Shown: piece after piece, positions 1 to 12,614 of the stretch
How positions within the stretch are numbered: the first letter of the stretch is position 1
Layout of the letters: each line of letters starts with the position of its first letter
Origin: Megamerina dolium
Taxonomy: Eukaryota; Arthropoda; Insecta; Diptera; Megamerinidae
DNA: 64,000 nucleotides
Direction of reading: 5' to 3'
Assembly (NCBI GenBank): GCA_963854835.1
Contig: OY978525.1
Span: 82,087,855-82,151,854, forward strand
Notes under the pieces: generated by a model
What the model saw: only the letters and a program-made list of their open reading frames with translations
Database searches by the model: none
What the model was told of the DNA's origin: nothing
Position numbers and translations under genes: made by a program

Positions 1-861
1 GAATCTTTTTTTACGCTCTTGTCTTAACTTGTAATATGATCCCATATGATCAAGACAAACAGAAAGGGCAGTAAGATAGGCAGCAGAGAAAGAGAGTGGA
101 AGTTAACAAGAGAACATTTGCTGAAGCAAAACGGGGTACCGGAGATGCATGTGCAATAGATAGAGATTAACATTGGAATAAAATTTCGAGCTTAATAGAT
201 AGAATGACACGACATCATAGAATTCGCTCTCGCTCTTCACCTATCCTCCATCATTATACCCACTTCTTAATACATACGCTGTATTTTCTGTTTTTTTGTT
301 TGTATTTTAATTACTTCGTCTGTTTTTTCATTACTTCCATTCCATTCATTGCTTACAAATAGAAGAGTTGTTGTGGCAATAATGACGCCTGCGCAAAATC
401 ATTTGATTTTTCAAATGATCGCTGGATTAGCAGTAATGCAAATCGATTTACAACGACAAGACAAAAGATTAGTTTTTGTATGTGTGTGTGAGTGTGTGTA
501 TGGGTACGCTAGTTGGGGGATTTGGTGGTTAAATTACACTATGTTCATTGAGTCAATACATTATTTGCTAGAATAAATATGTAGGTATATGACAGCACAG
601 CATTTATCTCTTAATTTATCGTCATTTGCATGATCTGGTAATACTTATTTATTGACTATAATTAACACATCTACGAAGCGATAAAATATATATAAAATAC
701 CTACTAAATTCGAAAATTAATTAACCAATTTGGTTGCACCCCGACCTTGCGTACATATGTATATCTATGTATGCCGTATTTAAAAGATACAAACATTTCC
801 GAAATAAAAAGATTCACAGATACACTTCAAAACCAAAAAAATTTATACGTGGCGCTGACAT
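1..861. other. AT-rich non-coding stretch
   Basis: No gene, RNA or recognisable repeat seen. Short open frames of 65-75 codons show no family resemblance. There is a short TG-rich run near 475-500. Confidence 0.5.
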
Positions 862-1165
862 GTCCATCGGCCGAGCTTCTTTTCCAGCACTGCTGTGACT
901 GTTATATTTTTTGGACAGTATTAGAAGAGTCCTACTTCTATTAGCTGACTTCGAACGGCAGAACCCTTGTGAGGTCACTTTTTCTGAGCTATTGTAGGAG
1001 CGTTTTCATGGCAAATTGTTACTGCTAGAAGAATTACTATTTACTTGCAGAGAGGTGGATACCATTTGAAAGAAAAATCTTTCTGATATTAATGTTGTAC
1101 TTCAGCCGGGGATTAAGGTCATGAATTACTGATCAGAAGGCCAACACACTAACCACGGTACCATT
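862..1165 (-). repeat. tRNA-derived SINE, minus-strand copy lacking its 3' tail
   Basis: Reverse complement of the SINE at 44037-44402. It starts at the tRNA-like head near 1165 (box A half, then the GGC-CTTCTGATC stretch), continues through the body with the TCGAACGG-like and GAAAAAGTGAC-like blocks, and stops near the GAAGCTCGGCC block at 862-880. The CACATATTTATTTATT tail is missing. Divergence from the 44-kb copy is visible throughout, so this is an older insertion. Confidence 0.75.
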
Positions 1166-1581
1166 TCTAAACATAAGCGGTCAATTAAAAATATTTTTCG
1201 AAAAGAGGGGATTCGAAGGGATTTACTCAATGTAGAAATTATAATTTTCCAGCTGTACACTGCTGCAGGCACAAACTTTCGCTACCTAAAATAATGAGCT
1301 TTTGCACTTACGAGCCAGCTTAGCACATTTACGTGCTAGCTAAGGGGACCAACCAAGAGCCAGCATGAAGGGCGAAGAATGGACGAAGAGCGCAATACAA
1401 TTTCTCATACTCCGTTTTACAATACTAACACAAACGTGAGAATGAGATTGAGAAATATACATGTGTGGCTACACAGTGGGTAAAATACAAACAATGTGGT
1501 AAATTAATTTACATTTATATTTCACTAATGTTCTCAGAATATTAAATATATACCTTAATTTAAAAAATAAACTCTCTGATT
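1166..1581. other. non-coding, nothing recognised
   Basis: No coding or repeat feature could be identified by reading. The stretch lies between a SINE and a hAT relic. Confidence 0.4.
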
Positions 1582-2853
1582 TTACAAATCGTTTTCATTC
1601 ATTTTATTTTGTTTATTGCTAATAATAAAGTCTATATTTGGCTTTATAGCATTTGCTGCGGCAATTCGCATTACAGATTCGAAATTTATATCCGAAATTA
1701 TATTTCTTAAGTTTGACTTATTAAGTTTCATTTTTGGAAAAAATTGTTCGCAAGTGTATGTGCTTCCGAACATTGATACAATGTGTGCAGCAAAAGTTCG
1801 CAATGCTGGATATTTTTGAGTATATAGGTTTTTATACAAAAATATCATATTTGCGCATTCTAAAATCTTGTGTTTTAAAGGAGTGGAGCACTGCAGTCCT
1901 ATTAATTCCATTTGCAGTTCTGTTGCAGCAGTGTGTACATTTTATGTGAGAGGAGCTGCAAATATGTCAAACTTCTCTTGTAGTATATCCAGCACTACAA
2001 ACCGATCTTTGAATTGCATCAGTAATTTTTGAATTACACCGCTATATATTCTTATATCCACAGTATAAATTTGAAATGCAACCCCTATCCGTGGGAAAAA
2101 AGTGGAAATTTTTCGCTGCGAGCTGCTCACTCCATAATTCAAACATTTTAAAGCTTGTTCCTTTCAGAGGTATTGAATCAAGCAGTTCTTCTGTTATATT
2201 AAAATCAGCATCTATTCCTCGATTGAGTACTGCCAGCTGCGAAATATCAGTAATATCTGTATGCTCATCTAGAGCTAATGAAACAGCTGTGAAACTTGAA
2301 ATTTTCTGATTTAACTGCATTTCGCAATCGGTAGCCATATCATGCACTCTTCGAGCAATGGTTCGACGCGACAAGCATATTTGACTGTATTTATGGATTT
2401 GTTCTTTTGACAAAGTACCAACAGGTTCCAAAATACAGGCTTTTATAAATTCTCCGTTAGAAAATGAATGATTAGCCGCAACCATTTTGTGAACAATAGC
2501 ATAGCTAACGCGAGTTGTCAACGAAAATCTATTTAAGTGAAGAACAAACAAATAATAAATATAATATGATTTTACAAACCTCATCATTAACGAACAAACC
2601 TTTGAAGCGCTCCTGCCTGAAGAACTTAGATTTTCAAGTAATTCTAATCTTGCTTCTTCACAGTACTTGTCATTTTCTTTATGAAACTTTACATAATGCC
2701 TTTTTATATTAAACGCTTTACAAAGTACGAGATATGTTTTTTGCAAAGTAGACACTGAGAATCGCCTCCACTATGCTGATACAAATATTTAATACTCCAC
2801 TCACAATTGAAACTTCCCGACTTTCTGTTTAAAACGGTTTTCACTTGTTTCAT
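1582..2853 (-). pseudogene. hAT-superfamily transposase relic (GTF2IRD2-like), internally deleted
   Basis: On the minus strand a start codon at 2853 opens a frame with a BED-type zinc finger. The two cysteines (CLLC) near 2750 are in one frame and the histidines (RHYVKFH) in another, so a frameshift splits the finger. The next frame, down to about 2042, carries the family's middle region (SFTAVSLALDEHTDITDISQ), including the acidic residues of the first catalytic block. The C-terminal hAT dimerisation region follows at 1582-1911 (YPALRTFAAHIVSMFGSTYT, then FFPKMKLNKSNLR). Between them roughly 250 residues expected in a ~600-residue family are missing. Frameshifts plus the deletion make the copy inactive. 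Terminal inverted repeats were not found by eye. Domesticated GTF2IRD2-like relatives are known, but nothing here suggests domestication. Confidence 0.8.
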
Positions 2854-3594
2854 ACTTCGACGAGATTGTAACAATATGTTACAAACGATGCAAATTTAAA
2901 AAAATATGAAATAAGAATTTCACCGTACGGAAAATATTTTTGAACACTCTACTAAAATTTCCTTGCACGCTTGTTAGCACCGTTATCATGCTATGTAGTA
3001 GAGCTGCCATCGTTCTTATGGATTGCAATAATTTATTCTATTTATTACAAAATTTTTCTATGTGTTTTACTGAGTCGTTACAGTAATTAAGATCTTGCAA
3101 AATTGTTAATTTAATTCCTTAGTGAAAAGATAGTTTTTACGTTTTCACTCAATTTAATGCATTTTTTTTTTACATACAATGGCCGTAAATAAGCTTTTGT
3201 AGGTAATAATTTTTGATATCTAAGGAATTATACTTATATTCCTACTTCGTATATTTATTCAAATATATTTACATTCAAGTATATTATCTTTTATGTATCT
3301 TTGTTTATATATTCACACATTGTATGGATACATAATAGTAATATATCCATATATACGTAATTCCATAATAATAACCATAACGCATTTGAATTTTATCATG
3401 GCTAAAACAATATAAAACTTTATTTGAATTAAAGCGAATATGACTGCTTTCAATAATCGTGATATTATGTCCGTGTAAAATAAAATATTGGAGATGCGGC
3501 AACTCTGAGGCAAGAGTTTCCTTGTCAAACGATTGTATAAAAAATATGCGATACTACTTACTTCTACTACTATTGGTCCTACACTTCTACTTTT

Positions 3595-3598
<4 letters not shown>
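2854..3598. other. AT-rich non-coding stretch
   Basis: Nothing recognised. It may include the 5' flank of the hAT element, but no terminal inverted repeat is evident. Confidence 0.4.

Positions 3599-3682
<84 letters not shown>
3599..3682. repeat. (TA)n microsatellite
   Basis: An essentially pure TA dinucleotide run of about 84 bp. Confidence 0.97.
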
Positions 3683-3687
<5 letters not shown>

Positions 3688-4929
3688 AAAAATGTGCAAC
3701 ATTGGTAGCAGTAAGTTAGTAAGTTTTACATAATTTCTGCCGAAAATTGTAATACTTTCTGTCCATACTACGGCAACACTGTTTGAGAATTATTGCTCTT
3801 GCTTGAGAGATGGTGTGTTTCTTTTCTGAGCTTTAGTGTTTCCGCAAGTTTCGTGCGATGAAAATCATGAAAGCAGGTATGTATTATGTCTTTAATGTAT
3901 TTCTTACTTCTCTGACCCCAGAGAACAGATTAACCTCTTACGTAGCACTTGCTGGCTCTTTGACTGTTTTATGAGCAGAAAATGTGTCCATTCCTGCTTC
4001 ATTGTACTGTAACGAGTATCGATGGTTATATATCACTGATTGTGAATAGCAGAATGGCAAATGAATGCAATTCAATTCCGAAAGTGATCGTGAAAACATT
4101 GATAGAATTTAAAGTTGCAAGTACATTAAAGGGTTATTGTAAATAGAAGTATTAATTAAATAAATTGTTGTTGGACATAGTTAGTACAAAATAAGTGCTG
4201 CAATTATTATTGACAGAATGCAATGGTCAAACAGGCTTGATTCGAGTAGAATTAAACGCTCACAAAATAAGAACGCATTTAATTATTTAAGAAAAAACAA
4301 CAAACAACAACTAGGAGTAAAAAGAATTTCAAATTGGTTCATGACAGAAACACATAACTTCTTTGTTGGCATTCAAGCATTAGTCCACAAAACTTCTAGT
4401 TACCCATGTCTATGGTATGGTGTATCAACTGTCGTCAACGCGACATTAAAAAGTACAGCACACAAGCAGTTAATTTATTAATTCTCGAGTAGAGCTCGTG
4501 CACGATATTAATTAGATGCTCCTTTACACAGGCTACAGTAAGTAATCGGGATGCCAATTACCGAGCCGCGTGCTGATCCATGAATGTTTGAATGTTTTAC
4601 TCTCAAGTGCATCTCATTTTAAATTATATTTGAGTCGTTATGTGTCATTGTATTTTTATTTATTGTACAGACTTTAGAAGATATCTATTGTCAAAAATAT
4701 AACACATAAAACAAAAAATGCATATACGATTTACACATTGAGCCACAATCTCAGGTGTAAAATTGAACAAATTAACGAAAACATAACATTATTTTTGAAA
4801 AGTTGTGTCGAATCGACACAAACAGCGCTCGAAGGTTAATACAAACACCGTGATTCAAAGATTTGGACTCAAAATTGTAAAAATTAATTAAAAAATATTT
4901 AAACATTTATGTATGACTAAATTTCCGAT
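3683..4929. other. non-coding, nothing recognised
   Basis: An 87-codon open frame at 4218-4481 (+) resembles no family I know and has no signal peptide or domain. It is treated as chance. Confidence 0.4.
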
Positions 4930-5040
4930 AGGGTATCGGTCGAAAGAAAAATCTCTGCGATATCAAAGTTACGTTTCAGCCAGTGATTGAACCAATATCC
5001 TACATATTAGAAAGCTAACGTACTAATCAATGAGTTACAA
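4930..5040 (-). repeat. degenerate SINE head fragment
   Basis: The blocks GGTCGAAAGAAAAATC, TTTCAGCC...TGATTGAACC and AAGCTAACGTACTAA correspond, with many substitutions, to the tRNA-like head and first body block of the SINE family in reverse orientation. It is an old fragment. Confidence 0.5.
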
Positions 5041-5499
5041 CATCCTCAGTTCTGTCAGATGAAGTAACATTTGATTTTAGTTACATTCTTAAAACAATCT
5101 CAACGCCTGAAATCTGATTCGATGACAACTAAATCATTATTCATCATTCAAATATTTTCATGACATTTTTCTATTCAAAAACTTTGAGAATAGCTATCCA
5201 TAATAGCTAGAATAATAAGATTCTCTTTAAATTTTTTAATAATTATAAAAATTATAATTTGGAAATGTTCTCATAAAATATTTCTTTAAGTCAATCTCAA
5301 AAGTCTCGTGGCTATTCTAGGGATTTTGGATAAACATTTGAAGCTCGTGATTTGCATCGCTAGAATATATGGGTGTATCCGATAGACGACTATTAATACT
5401 ACATTGTGTATGATGTTGAATCGGTTAGATGGACAGATAGATATTGGAAAGTACTTTATTGCTTGTTCCTTTAAGAAATTGACTTTTATATAGAGCAAA
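5041..5499. other. non-coding, nothing recognised
   Basis: AT-rich. No coding or repeat similarity recognised. Confidence 0.4.
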
Positions 5500-5830
5500 G
5501 TACTTTAAGACTCCAGTCATAGGGCATGTATTCCATATTCCGCTTATAAGTTGCTGAATAGAGATAGTTTCTGGTGATTGCACATTGCTGCCGCCAAGCT
5601 TCCTCTGTGTGGGACTTCGTTTATTGTTTTCGAGACATACACGTGTGATCACCTTGTTTGCAACATGGTAGTGACCCGAGGAGATGGTAGCAGCACAGAT
5701 CGACATCACGATATCAATTTGGTTTCTCAGTTTTCATTTGGTTTATTGAGCTCCGCTGCTGCTAATGACCATATTCCGTGCTGCGGCAAAGCCTATTAGC
5801 CTTATTCCGTTATCGGATGTGGTATATTGC
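5500..5830 (-). pseudogene. RTE-clade retrotransposon fragment (endonuclease-RT linker)
   Basis: On the minus strand the segment ENNKRSPTQRKL...VQSPET matches the linker of the larger RTE copies here (ANNKRSPTQRKL...LRSPET at 53180-53240). It is preceded by a match to IDSDHYLVAAKV. A second short block near 5755-5830 matches the upstream FAAARNMVIG part. It is a short decayed piece of the same family as 52297-55277. Confidence 0.65.
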
Positions 5831-6442
5831 AGCGATATTCTCGAGGCACCGGTTATAGCTTATTTAATGCGATGCGCAAAACTCCCTTCAGTTACATCAT
5901 CTTCTTCGTCAGTCGAAGCATCAGCACATATTATATTAGGTTGAAGTTGAAGATTTATGTTAAAGCATTAAAGCTACTCATATCATAATTTTAGTTCGTT
6001 AATAATATTGTTAATATTCTGGTGCTTTTTTTTGCAGTAGTTCTGCCATATTCATATACGAGTTAAGTACTAACACGTACGTCAATAGTTTTCCTTAGTT
6101 ATTTGCTGAAGTATCTTGTTAACATGCAAAACAAGTTAGTTACATTTATATTACTTCTTGGCATGAATATTTATTTGACAAAACCACTAGAGCTATAACT
6201 ACTATATATTGCTGGTGCGTTGTCAGTGAAGTTAGCTTGCCTGTGCTTGCATTTAGTAACTTACTAATTTTTGTCATAGTATTTTTCTCTGAGTGAGCAT
6301 TACAAGTTAAAATTTAATAGCGTGTACTGAATGTGACCAAATGGTACATACATACATACAAATAAAAATCAAGAATTAATTAAAATATTTAATTGTGGTA
6401 ATGCAAATACAATGGTACACTCAAAGAAAAACCTCTTATTGA
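5831..6442. other. non-coding, nothing recognised
   Basis: No feature recognised apart from short TACA repeats near 6345-6360. Confidence 0.4.
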
Positions 6443-8880
6443 CTTCTTACTTACTTACTTACTTACTTATTTACGTATGTGGCCATTACAACCAAAAATC
6501 GATTTAGTCTAAATCTAGTATGCTTCGCCAGCCAACCCTTTCTTTCGCTATCTGGCACAAGTTAGAGATTCCAAACGTGGACAGATTCTTCAGTACTTGG
6601 TCTTTCCACCGAAGGTTGGGTCTGCCTTTACTGCGTCGTCCACCAGCGGGTTCCGAATGTAACACCTTCTTAGCCGCAACGAGTTCTTCTAATCGCTCTA
6701 CGTAACCTACCCAGCTCAGCCGCTGAAGTTCAATGCGCTTTACTATGTCGGTGTCAGCATACACAACTCATGCAGGTGGTTGTACTTTATTCGAAACTCG
6801 CCAACGCAAATAGGTCCATACATCTTGCGTTGAACTTTTCTCTTGAAAACTCCGAGCATTCTCTCATTTGAGGTGGAAATTGTTCAAGCTTCGGCGCCAT
6901 ATGTAAGGACAGGCATGATGAGAGACTTGTAGAGTGTGGTTTTCGTTGCTCGATTGAGGACCCAACTTTTCAATTGCTTAATTAGCCCAAAGTAGCACCT
7001 GTTAGAAAGAGTGATCCTTCGCAATATATCCAGGCTGACGTCATTACTGCTGTTAATGCTGGTTCCGAGATAGATAAAGTCTTTCACTACTTCAAGAGCT
7101 TAGCTAACAACTTTGGACTCTTTGTTTGTTGCAACTAGGTACTTCGTCTTACCTTCGTTCACCGTAAGAACCAATCGACGCGACTCTTTTTCATCACTGA
7201 GAATGCTGCACTGACTGTTCCAGTGCTCATGCTGATTATGTCAATATTATCTGCATACACCAACACCATGAAACATTTGTTGAAGATAGTGCCATTATGT
7301 CATGAATCAACAGCTCGTATAATTTTCTCCATAAAAAGATGAAGAACTTGCACGATAACGAATCACCTTGTCTAAAACCCCGTTCGGTATTAAACGCCGG
7401 AGACGTTCTTCCCAATTTCCACTGCACAACGGGAGTTACGCAGTGTCATTCTGTAAAGACGAATAAGCTTCGCAGGAATACCGAACTCAGACATTGCTGT
7501 GTAGAGGTAATCCCTGGACTGTTGAAAGTGGCTCTATAATCACCAAATAGATGGTGCGTGTCGATCTGTTTTTCTTGAGTCTTCTCCAGGATTCAACGCA
7601 GTGTGAAAATGTGGTCGATGGTAGATTTACTAGGTCTGAAGTCACACTGATAAGGTCCAATCGGTTGTTAAGTATAGGCTTCAGTCTCTCACATCGTACG
7701 CTAGAAAGAACCACGTATGCTATGCTAAGAAGACTTATTCCACGGTAGTTGGCGCAAATTGTGGGGTCTCCTTTCTTATGTACGGGACAAAGAACAATGA
7801 GCGTTCAATCATCGAGCATGCTTTCATCAGACCATATTCTGCATATGAGCTGGTGCATGCTGCTGAGCAGCTCATCGCCTCCGGTTTTAAACAACTCGGG
7901 TGGCAGTCCATCAGCACATGAAGCTTTGTTGTTTTTCAGCTTAGAGAAGGCCTCTCAGATCTCGTCATGGTCGAGTGGTGGAATATCTACACCATCATCC
8001 GTGATTGGGGAGTTCGGGATATCTCCTCCACTGGCGGGATTGTTCGAGGCGTCGCCATTCAGTAACGTGGAGAAGCGTTCTCTCCATAAGCTCAGTACAC
8101 TCTGCACGTCTGTAACCAGTTCCCATTGTTGACACGACAGGAAGAGGCTCCAGGAATTAAACCGCCACTCAGACGCTTGATCTTCTCGAAGAATTTTTGG
8201 TTCTCATTCTTGCCTCTACTCATCTGTATCGCCTTACACTTGCGTCTTTCTGTTCTCTCTTCTTGCGCCTGAAACGAAGTCCATCACATAGGAAGTATGC
8301 CTTCCGTCGATCATTACGTGATCAATTTGTTTCTTCGTTCGTTGATCTGGAGACAGGCACGTTGCTTAATAGATGTGGAGATGTAGAAATCTGATACTAA
8401 TAATTCCCATGTCTCGTGCTGAGGTGATCAGCCTCATTCCGTTTTTGAAATTGTTCTGGTGAAGGCTGAATTTACCAACAGTTGGTCCAAAGTTACCTTC
8501 TGGAAGAAATTATCTTTAGTCATCCGTCATCTCATCCGTCGGAGCGTGGGCACACATTAGGCTGATGTGATGGGGATTGTTGCCAGCCGTTTGCTCATAG
8601 GTGTGAACTACGACACGAGATGACGCAGATTCTTACTGACAACAAATCCACATCCGAGATTGTGCCTACCCGCATTGCAACTGTAATAGATATCACAGGA
8701 TGCTCTTTTCAGCAACCCTGTCCCGTCCATCGCATTTTCTGAAGTGCGGTGATGCCAGTCATATATTTGTCGAGGACATCAACCAGCTGGATAGAGGCAC
8801 CTTCCCCATAGATGGACCGGACGTTCCAGGTGCATATCGGTCCCACGTCTGGCGGTGTTACGACAACGCCACCAGACCAC
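6443..8880 (-). mobile_element. RTE-clade non-LTR retrotransposon, decayed copy A
   Basis: Reverse-oriented copy of the RTE family best seen at 52297-55277. The 3' end at 6443-6475 carries the short tandem tail ((ACTT)n on the plus strand) next to the conserved GTGGCCATTACAACC block. Translated fragments in order from the 3' end are: the C-terminal block (EPAGGRRSKGRPNLRWKDQ, 6504-6764), the thumb region (YLGTSINSSNDVSLDI, 6884-7087), the RT part with NTERGFRQGDSLS (7236-7427), and upstream RT and linker blocks to about 8170. Endonuclease pieces reach about 8880. Many stops and frameshifts are present and no long ORF survives. The family acts as an endonuclease plus reverse transcriptase for target-primed insertion; this copy cannot. 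Confidence 0.85.
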
Positions 8881-8999
8881 TACTTGACTACTTAGTAGTA
8901 TTACTTAATAAGTAAGAGTGGAGTATAGAAAGCAATTCAATAGAGCGAAATCTTACAGTGAGGAAAGAGGGTGGAATTGCTACTATGGAAAGTTAAGAA

Positions 9000-10200
9000 C
9001 GTTCTTTCTTATAACTGAGAAAAGCGAAGAGAACATTTTGGAGATCATTGTGTGACATTGAGATCACTACAGAAGCGTCTCGATTAAGGAAAATTCTGTC
9101 AAAGTCAAATTCATCCATTGGATACCTCCAGACACCCGAAAAGAGCCGAACGGAATCTAGTCATGAATCTCTAAAACTACTTTTTGACACACACTTTTCC
9201 GGTAGCTCAGACGATGCTACTTCAATAGCAACCGGAAATTGTGGTCTTACCCATATATATTTTCCCATCTTATGGAGAGAAGTGAAAGGTGCCTTTATCC
9301 TGAAGGCAGGCAAGATCACACATGTTAGTCCAAAAGATTATAGGCCTGTCATTGTTTCTACTAAAAGTGTTAGAGCGGTAGAATTGAATTCACTTATGAC
9401 AGAAGTTGAGGAATCAATGGAAGATAACGAATATACACTATTAGCCTTCTTAGATAACTGGCGCACTGATGGATCTGAGAATCGACGGATATCTTGTGAA
9501 CTTCATTGAACAAATGTTCATAAGCAGGTTCGTGAATTCAACGTTAAAGGGCTGCACACTACGCAGATCCGTTAGCAGGGGTACCTCTCAAGGCGGCGTT
9601 ATTTCCCCTATCTGGTGGATTCTGGCAATGGATATATTGTTGCGGAGCCTTGAGGAGAGGGGTTATCAGGTTTCCTATGCTGATGATGTTGGCGATTACA
9701 TTAAGGGAGAATTTTGGGAATACCCTCTGTGATGTTATGCAAGGCTTATTGAATGAAGTTGACCGATGGTATAAATCATGTAATTGAGGTGTTAACGACA
9801 ATAAAACGGAACTTATTCTGTTAACTAGAAAGCACAGGTTACCTGATATTAGAGATCCAACTTTGAACACTATCACATTGTCTTTTAGTGACAAAGTCCG
9901 CTACCGGCGACTAATGTTGGACAGGATGCTGTTTTGGAATATTAATGTAGAGAATAGAGTGAGGAAAGCAGCTATAGCACTCTATTCGTATCAAAGAGCT
10001 TTAGGAGTGAGTGGGGCTTAAAACCCCAGAGAGTACACTGGTTATATACAGCAGTGGTGAGACCAATTTTAACGCACGGCATCCTAGTTTGGTGGACGGC
10101 ATTTAATAAAGATAATGCGGTTAGACGCATGAAAAGAATTCAGAGGGCAGCAGGCTTATGTAAAATCAGCTTCAAGGCTAAGTGAATCCCCTCTTTTAGC
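9000..10200 (+). pseudogene. LOA/I-group non-LTR retrotransposon RT relic
   Basis: Begins with the linker before the RT (SRLRKILSKSNSS, 9075-9115). The fingers follow (WREVKGAFILKAGK...DYRP, 9270-9345), then the palm (RGTSQGGVISPIWW, 9575-9615) with the catalytic YADDV at about 9675-9690. After a stop comes the thumb (LKPQRVHWLYTAVVRPIL near 10015-10070, then LVWW). It is broken by several stops and frameshifts. Linker and palm resemble the LINE at 30715-34350 more than the one at 45600-51400. The clade call rests on motif style. Confidence 0.75.
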
Positions 10201-10326
10201 TACATATGCAAGAGAGCACTCAACCATCTTAGGGACGCTTCCACTCATTCCCAGTACTACTGACTTTTGTATCTCTGTGAAACTGCATTTAAATAAATCC
10301 TTCATTACAATTTCCCCTTGAATTAC

Positions 10327-10434
10327 TTGAATTCACAAACCTGCTTATGAGCATTTGTTCAATGAAGTTCACAATATGTCCGTCTATTCCCAGATCCATC
10401 AGTGCGCCAATTATCTAAGAAGGCTACTAGTGTA
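10327..10434 (-). repeat. inverted ~108-bp duplicate of 9434-9541
   Basis: Reverse complement of the RT segment at 9434-9541, with about ten mismatches by eye. Both arms include the TTCATTGAACAAATGTTC-type block. It forms a large inverted repeat with a loop of about 785 bp. It is either a second small LINE fragment inserted in the opposite orientation or a local inversion/duplication. Confidence 0.8.
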
Positions 10435-10439
10435 GCCTG

Positions 10440-11740
10440 AAGCAAGAACAGAAGGTCGATGCGAATACAAATATAATGGTAAGTGCTTATTTGGAAAGAA
10501 GGTGCAGGGCGTACGTCCAGATTGGCAAGAAATGGCTAATGAGAGCCCAATAGCATAGGCATACTGGGCACAGTGGCAAAGCCTGCACTCGAGAGATGGA
10601 TGTTTATTCTGAGCATGGGATAGTGAAGATGGAAAAAAAACTAATGATCTTTTAGTAGTACCCAAGCAATAATTAATAAAGTGATAGCTGAGTATCACAA
10701 TGCCTCCAGTGGAAGGCATTTGGGAATCACCAAAACCGTCGAGAAAATAAAGTAACGATTTTATTGGGTTGGATGTCTTGACCATGTCGCTGATTGGATT
10801 CATAAGTGTAAGCAATGTGCAATGGCCAAAGGCCCCAATAAGAAAAGTCGAAGTAAGATGCACCAGTAGGTGCTCCATTTGAGCGAATTACTATGGACAT
10901 AGCTGGACCATTTCCAACAAGCAACGTAGGGAACAAGTATGTTCTGGTGGTTATAGATTACTTCAGTAAATGGCGTGAAATATACCCCATTCCAAATCAA
11001 GATGATAGTACAGCTGCGGATGTATTCGTCAACCAATTGGTTACTCGTTTTGGTGCACCGATGGAGTTACACTCAGACCAAGGTCGAAATTTCGAATCAG
11101 TTGTATTCCAAGAGATGTGCCGTATGTGGGGTATATACAAAACTCGTACAATAGCTTTGCATCCACAATCGGATGGCATGGTAGAACGATTTAACCGTAC
11201 CTTGGAGAATTTCAGAAAAGTCGTAGATAAATACCAAAAACACTGGGATGTACATAGACCAGTGTTTCTCATGGCATATGGATACGCGCAACATGATACG
11301 AATGGCACTACACCAGCAATGGGAATTTTTGGAAACGAATTAAGACTGCCAGCTGATTTAAAATTTGGAGTCACAACACCAACGAGTTCAACCGAAGGTA
11401 ACTACACTAACGAAAAGCGGGAACAGTTGGATGAAGTATATCAGTTCATCAGAGAGCGGTCACAGATGATAAGCGATAAGATGAAGGCCAGGTATGACTT
11501 GAAAGCAAATTTAAAAGGGTTCTATGAAGAAGAGCTTGTAATGCTTGTAATCCACAACTAAAGAAAGGGCTGTCCCCTAAACTACATTGGACGGACCAAT
11601 GAGAGAGATTATAGCAAAAATAAATGACGTAGTGTATCGTATTAAACGTGCCTGGAATAAAAGAGCAAAGTTTAAAGTAGTGCACCTGGAACAACTTGCT
11701 CTATATCGGGGGGAAGTATAAAAACTTGTTCGTAAAACGT
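10440..11740 (+). pseudogene. Ty3/gypsy retrotransposon integrase region
   Basis: The longest open frame is 10893-11561. Upstream, in broken frames, is the HHCC zinc finger (YHNASSGRHLGI..., then HKCKQC, 10695-10820). The DDE core follows: D in MDIAGPFP, D in HSDQGRNFES, and E in GMVERFNRTL. The last two are separated by 35 residues, the D35E spacing of retroviral-type integrases. The C-terminal part (PKLHWT..., then KVVHLEQLALYRG) continues to about 11720 in shifted frames. The enzyme would insert LTR-element cDNA. No protease, RT or LTRs were recognised, so the element is a fragment. Confidence 0.85.
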
Positions 11741-11744
11741 AACA

Positions 11745-12614
11745 ATACTTATAATATTTGAGATTAAAATACGTCTTAACGTAGTCTTTCATAAAGAAGT
11801 TGCCAAAATTTGCACATTTTGCGATTAAGAGCTTGAGAAAGCCACCGAGGATAGCAATTTGACCCACTTTCATGTTTGTCAAATCTTTTGAACAAAAACA
11901 CTGAAGAACTGCAATGACTATCTGGTACAAATATTTCGCATCTGTTGACGGAGCATTTTCGTCTTCTATTTCGAAAGTTGGGGCATATTTCCCAACGAAA
12001 TCCGTTCAAAATTAGTTGATCTCTAAATTATAGTTTCTGTATTAAGTAACGAAAAGTTATGATGCAAATTAAAGGGAAAGAGACTTTACTCACCTGACAC
12101 TGCTCACATGCTTCAATAAATTTTCTTAAATACCCACTAGCGCTTCGTGGCCCTTTTGAGGTTGACTTTTCTAACACAGAAAACAAATGTTGAAACGGAA
12201 GTTTATTAAAATGGAGCATTGTAGTGGTGTGCCTAACAATATTTTAAATTTACATAATATTCCGTTTTGTCTACCAAACAAATACCAATCAAACCAGTAA
12301 GAGATAAATTCTTCTCCACAAAAAGACTGGTATATTTTTTTTCGTTTAAGTTAGCGTTTTCGCGTGTCCGGTTCTCGAACCAAAATTATATGAGGTTCCT
12401 TAATCAATTCCGCAATATGTTTTCCACTAGTGGTTTTCCATCTTTCAGCCACCAAAAGAAAATGCCAAAATATTAGAGATTGCATTGTTTTCGTCGAACC
12501 TAATATCTTGCCTTTTAAAAGAGCCGTAGCTGAACATGAAGCAACTCTATCGGAAACACCAAATCTGTGGCACATCATTGCAAAATTTAAAGCATCGTAT
12601 CTTTTCCGAAGCAT
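11745..12614 (-). pseudogene. relic of an uncharacterised multi-exon gene or transposon-borne ORF
   Basis: Three minus-strand blocks appear in order. The first (12351-12614) contains MCHRFGVSDRVAS. The second (12096-12219) is LPFQHLFSVLEKSTSKGPRS...FIEACEQCQ and ends exactly at a strong splice donor (CAG|GTGAGTAAAG). The third (11776-12000) contains PSTDAKYLYQIV...CSKDL. From memory, blocks of this style recur together in uncharacterised proteins of insects and other invertebrates; I cannot name the family. No open frame connects them and no clear acceptor is visible before the third block. Decayed, function unknown. Confidence 0.35.

Noticed and set aside
4218..4481. 87-codon open frame
   Set aside because: No family resemblance, no domain, and length within chance expectation for AT-rich DNA.
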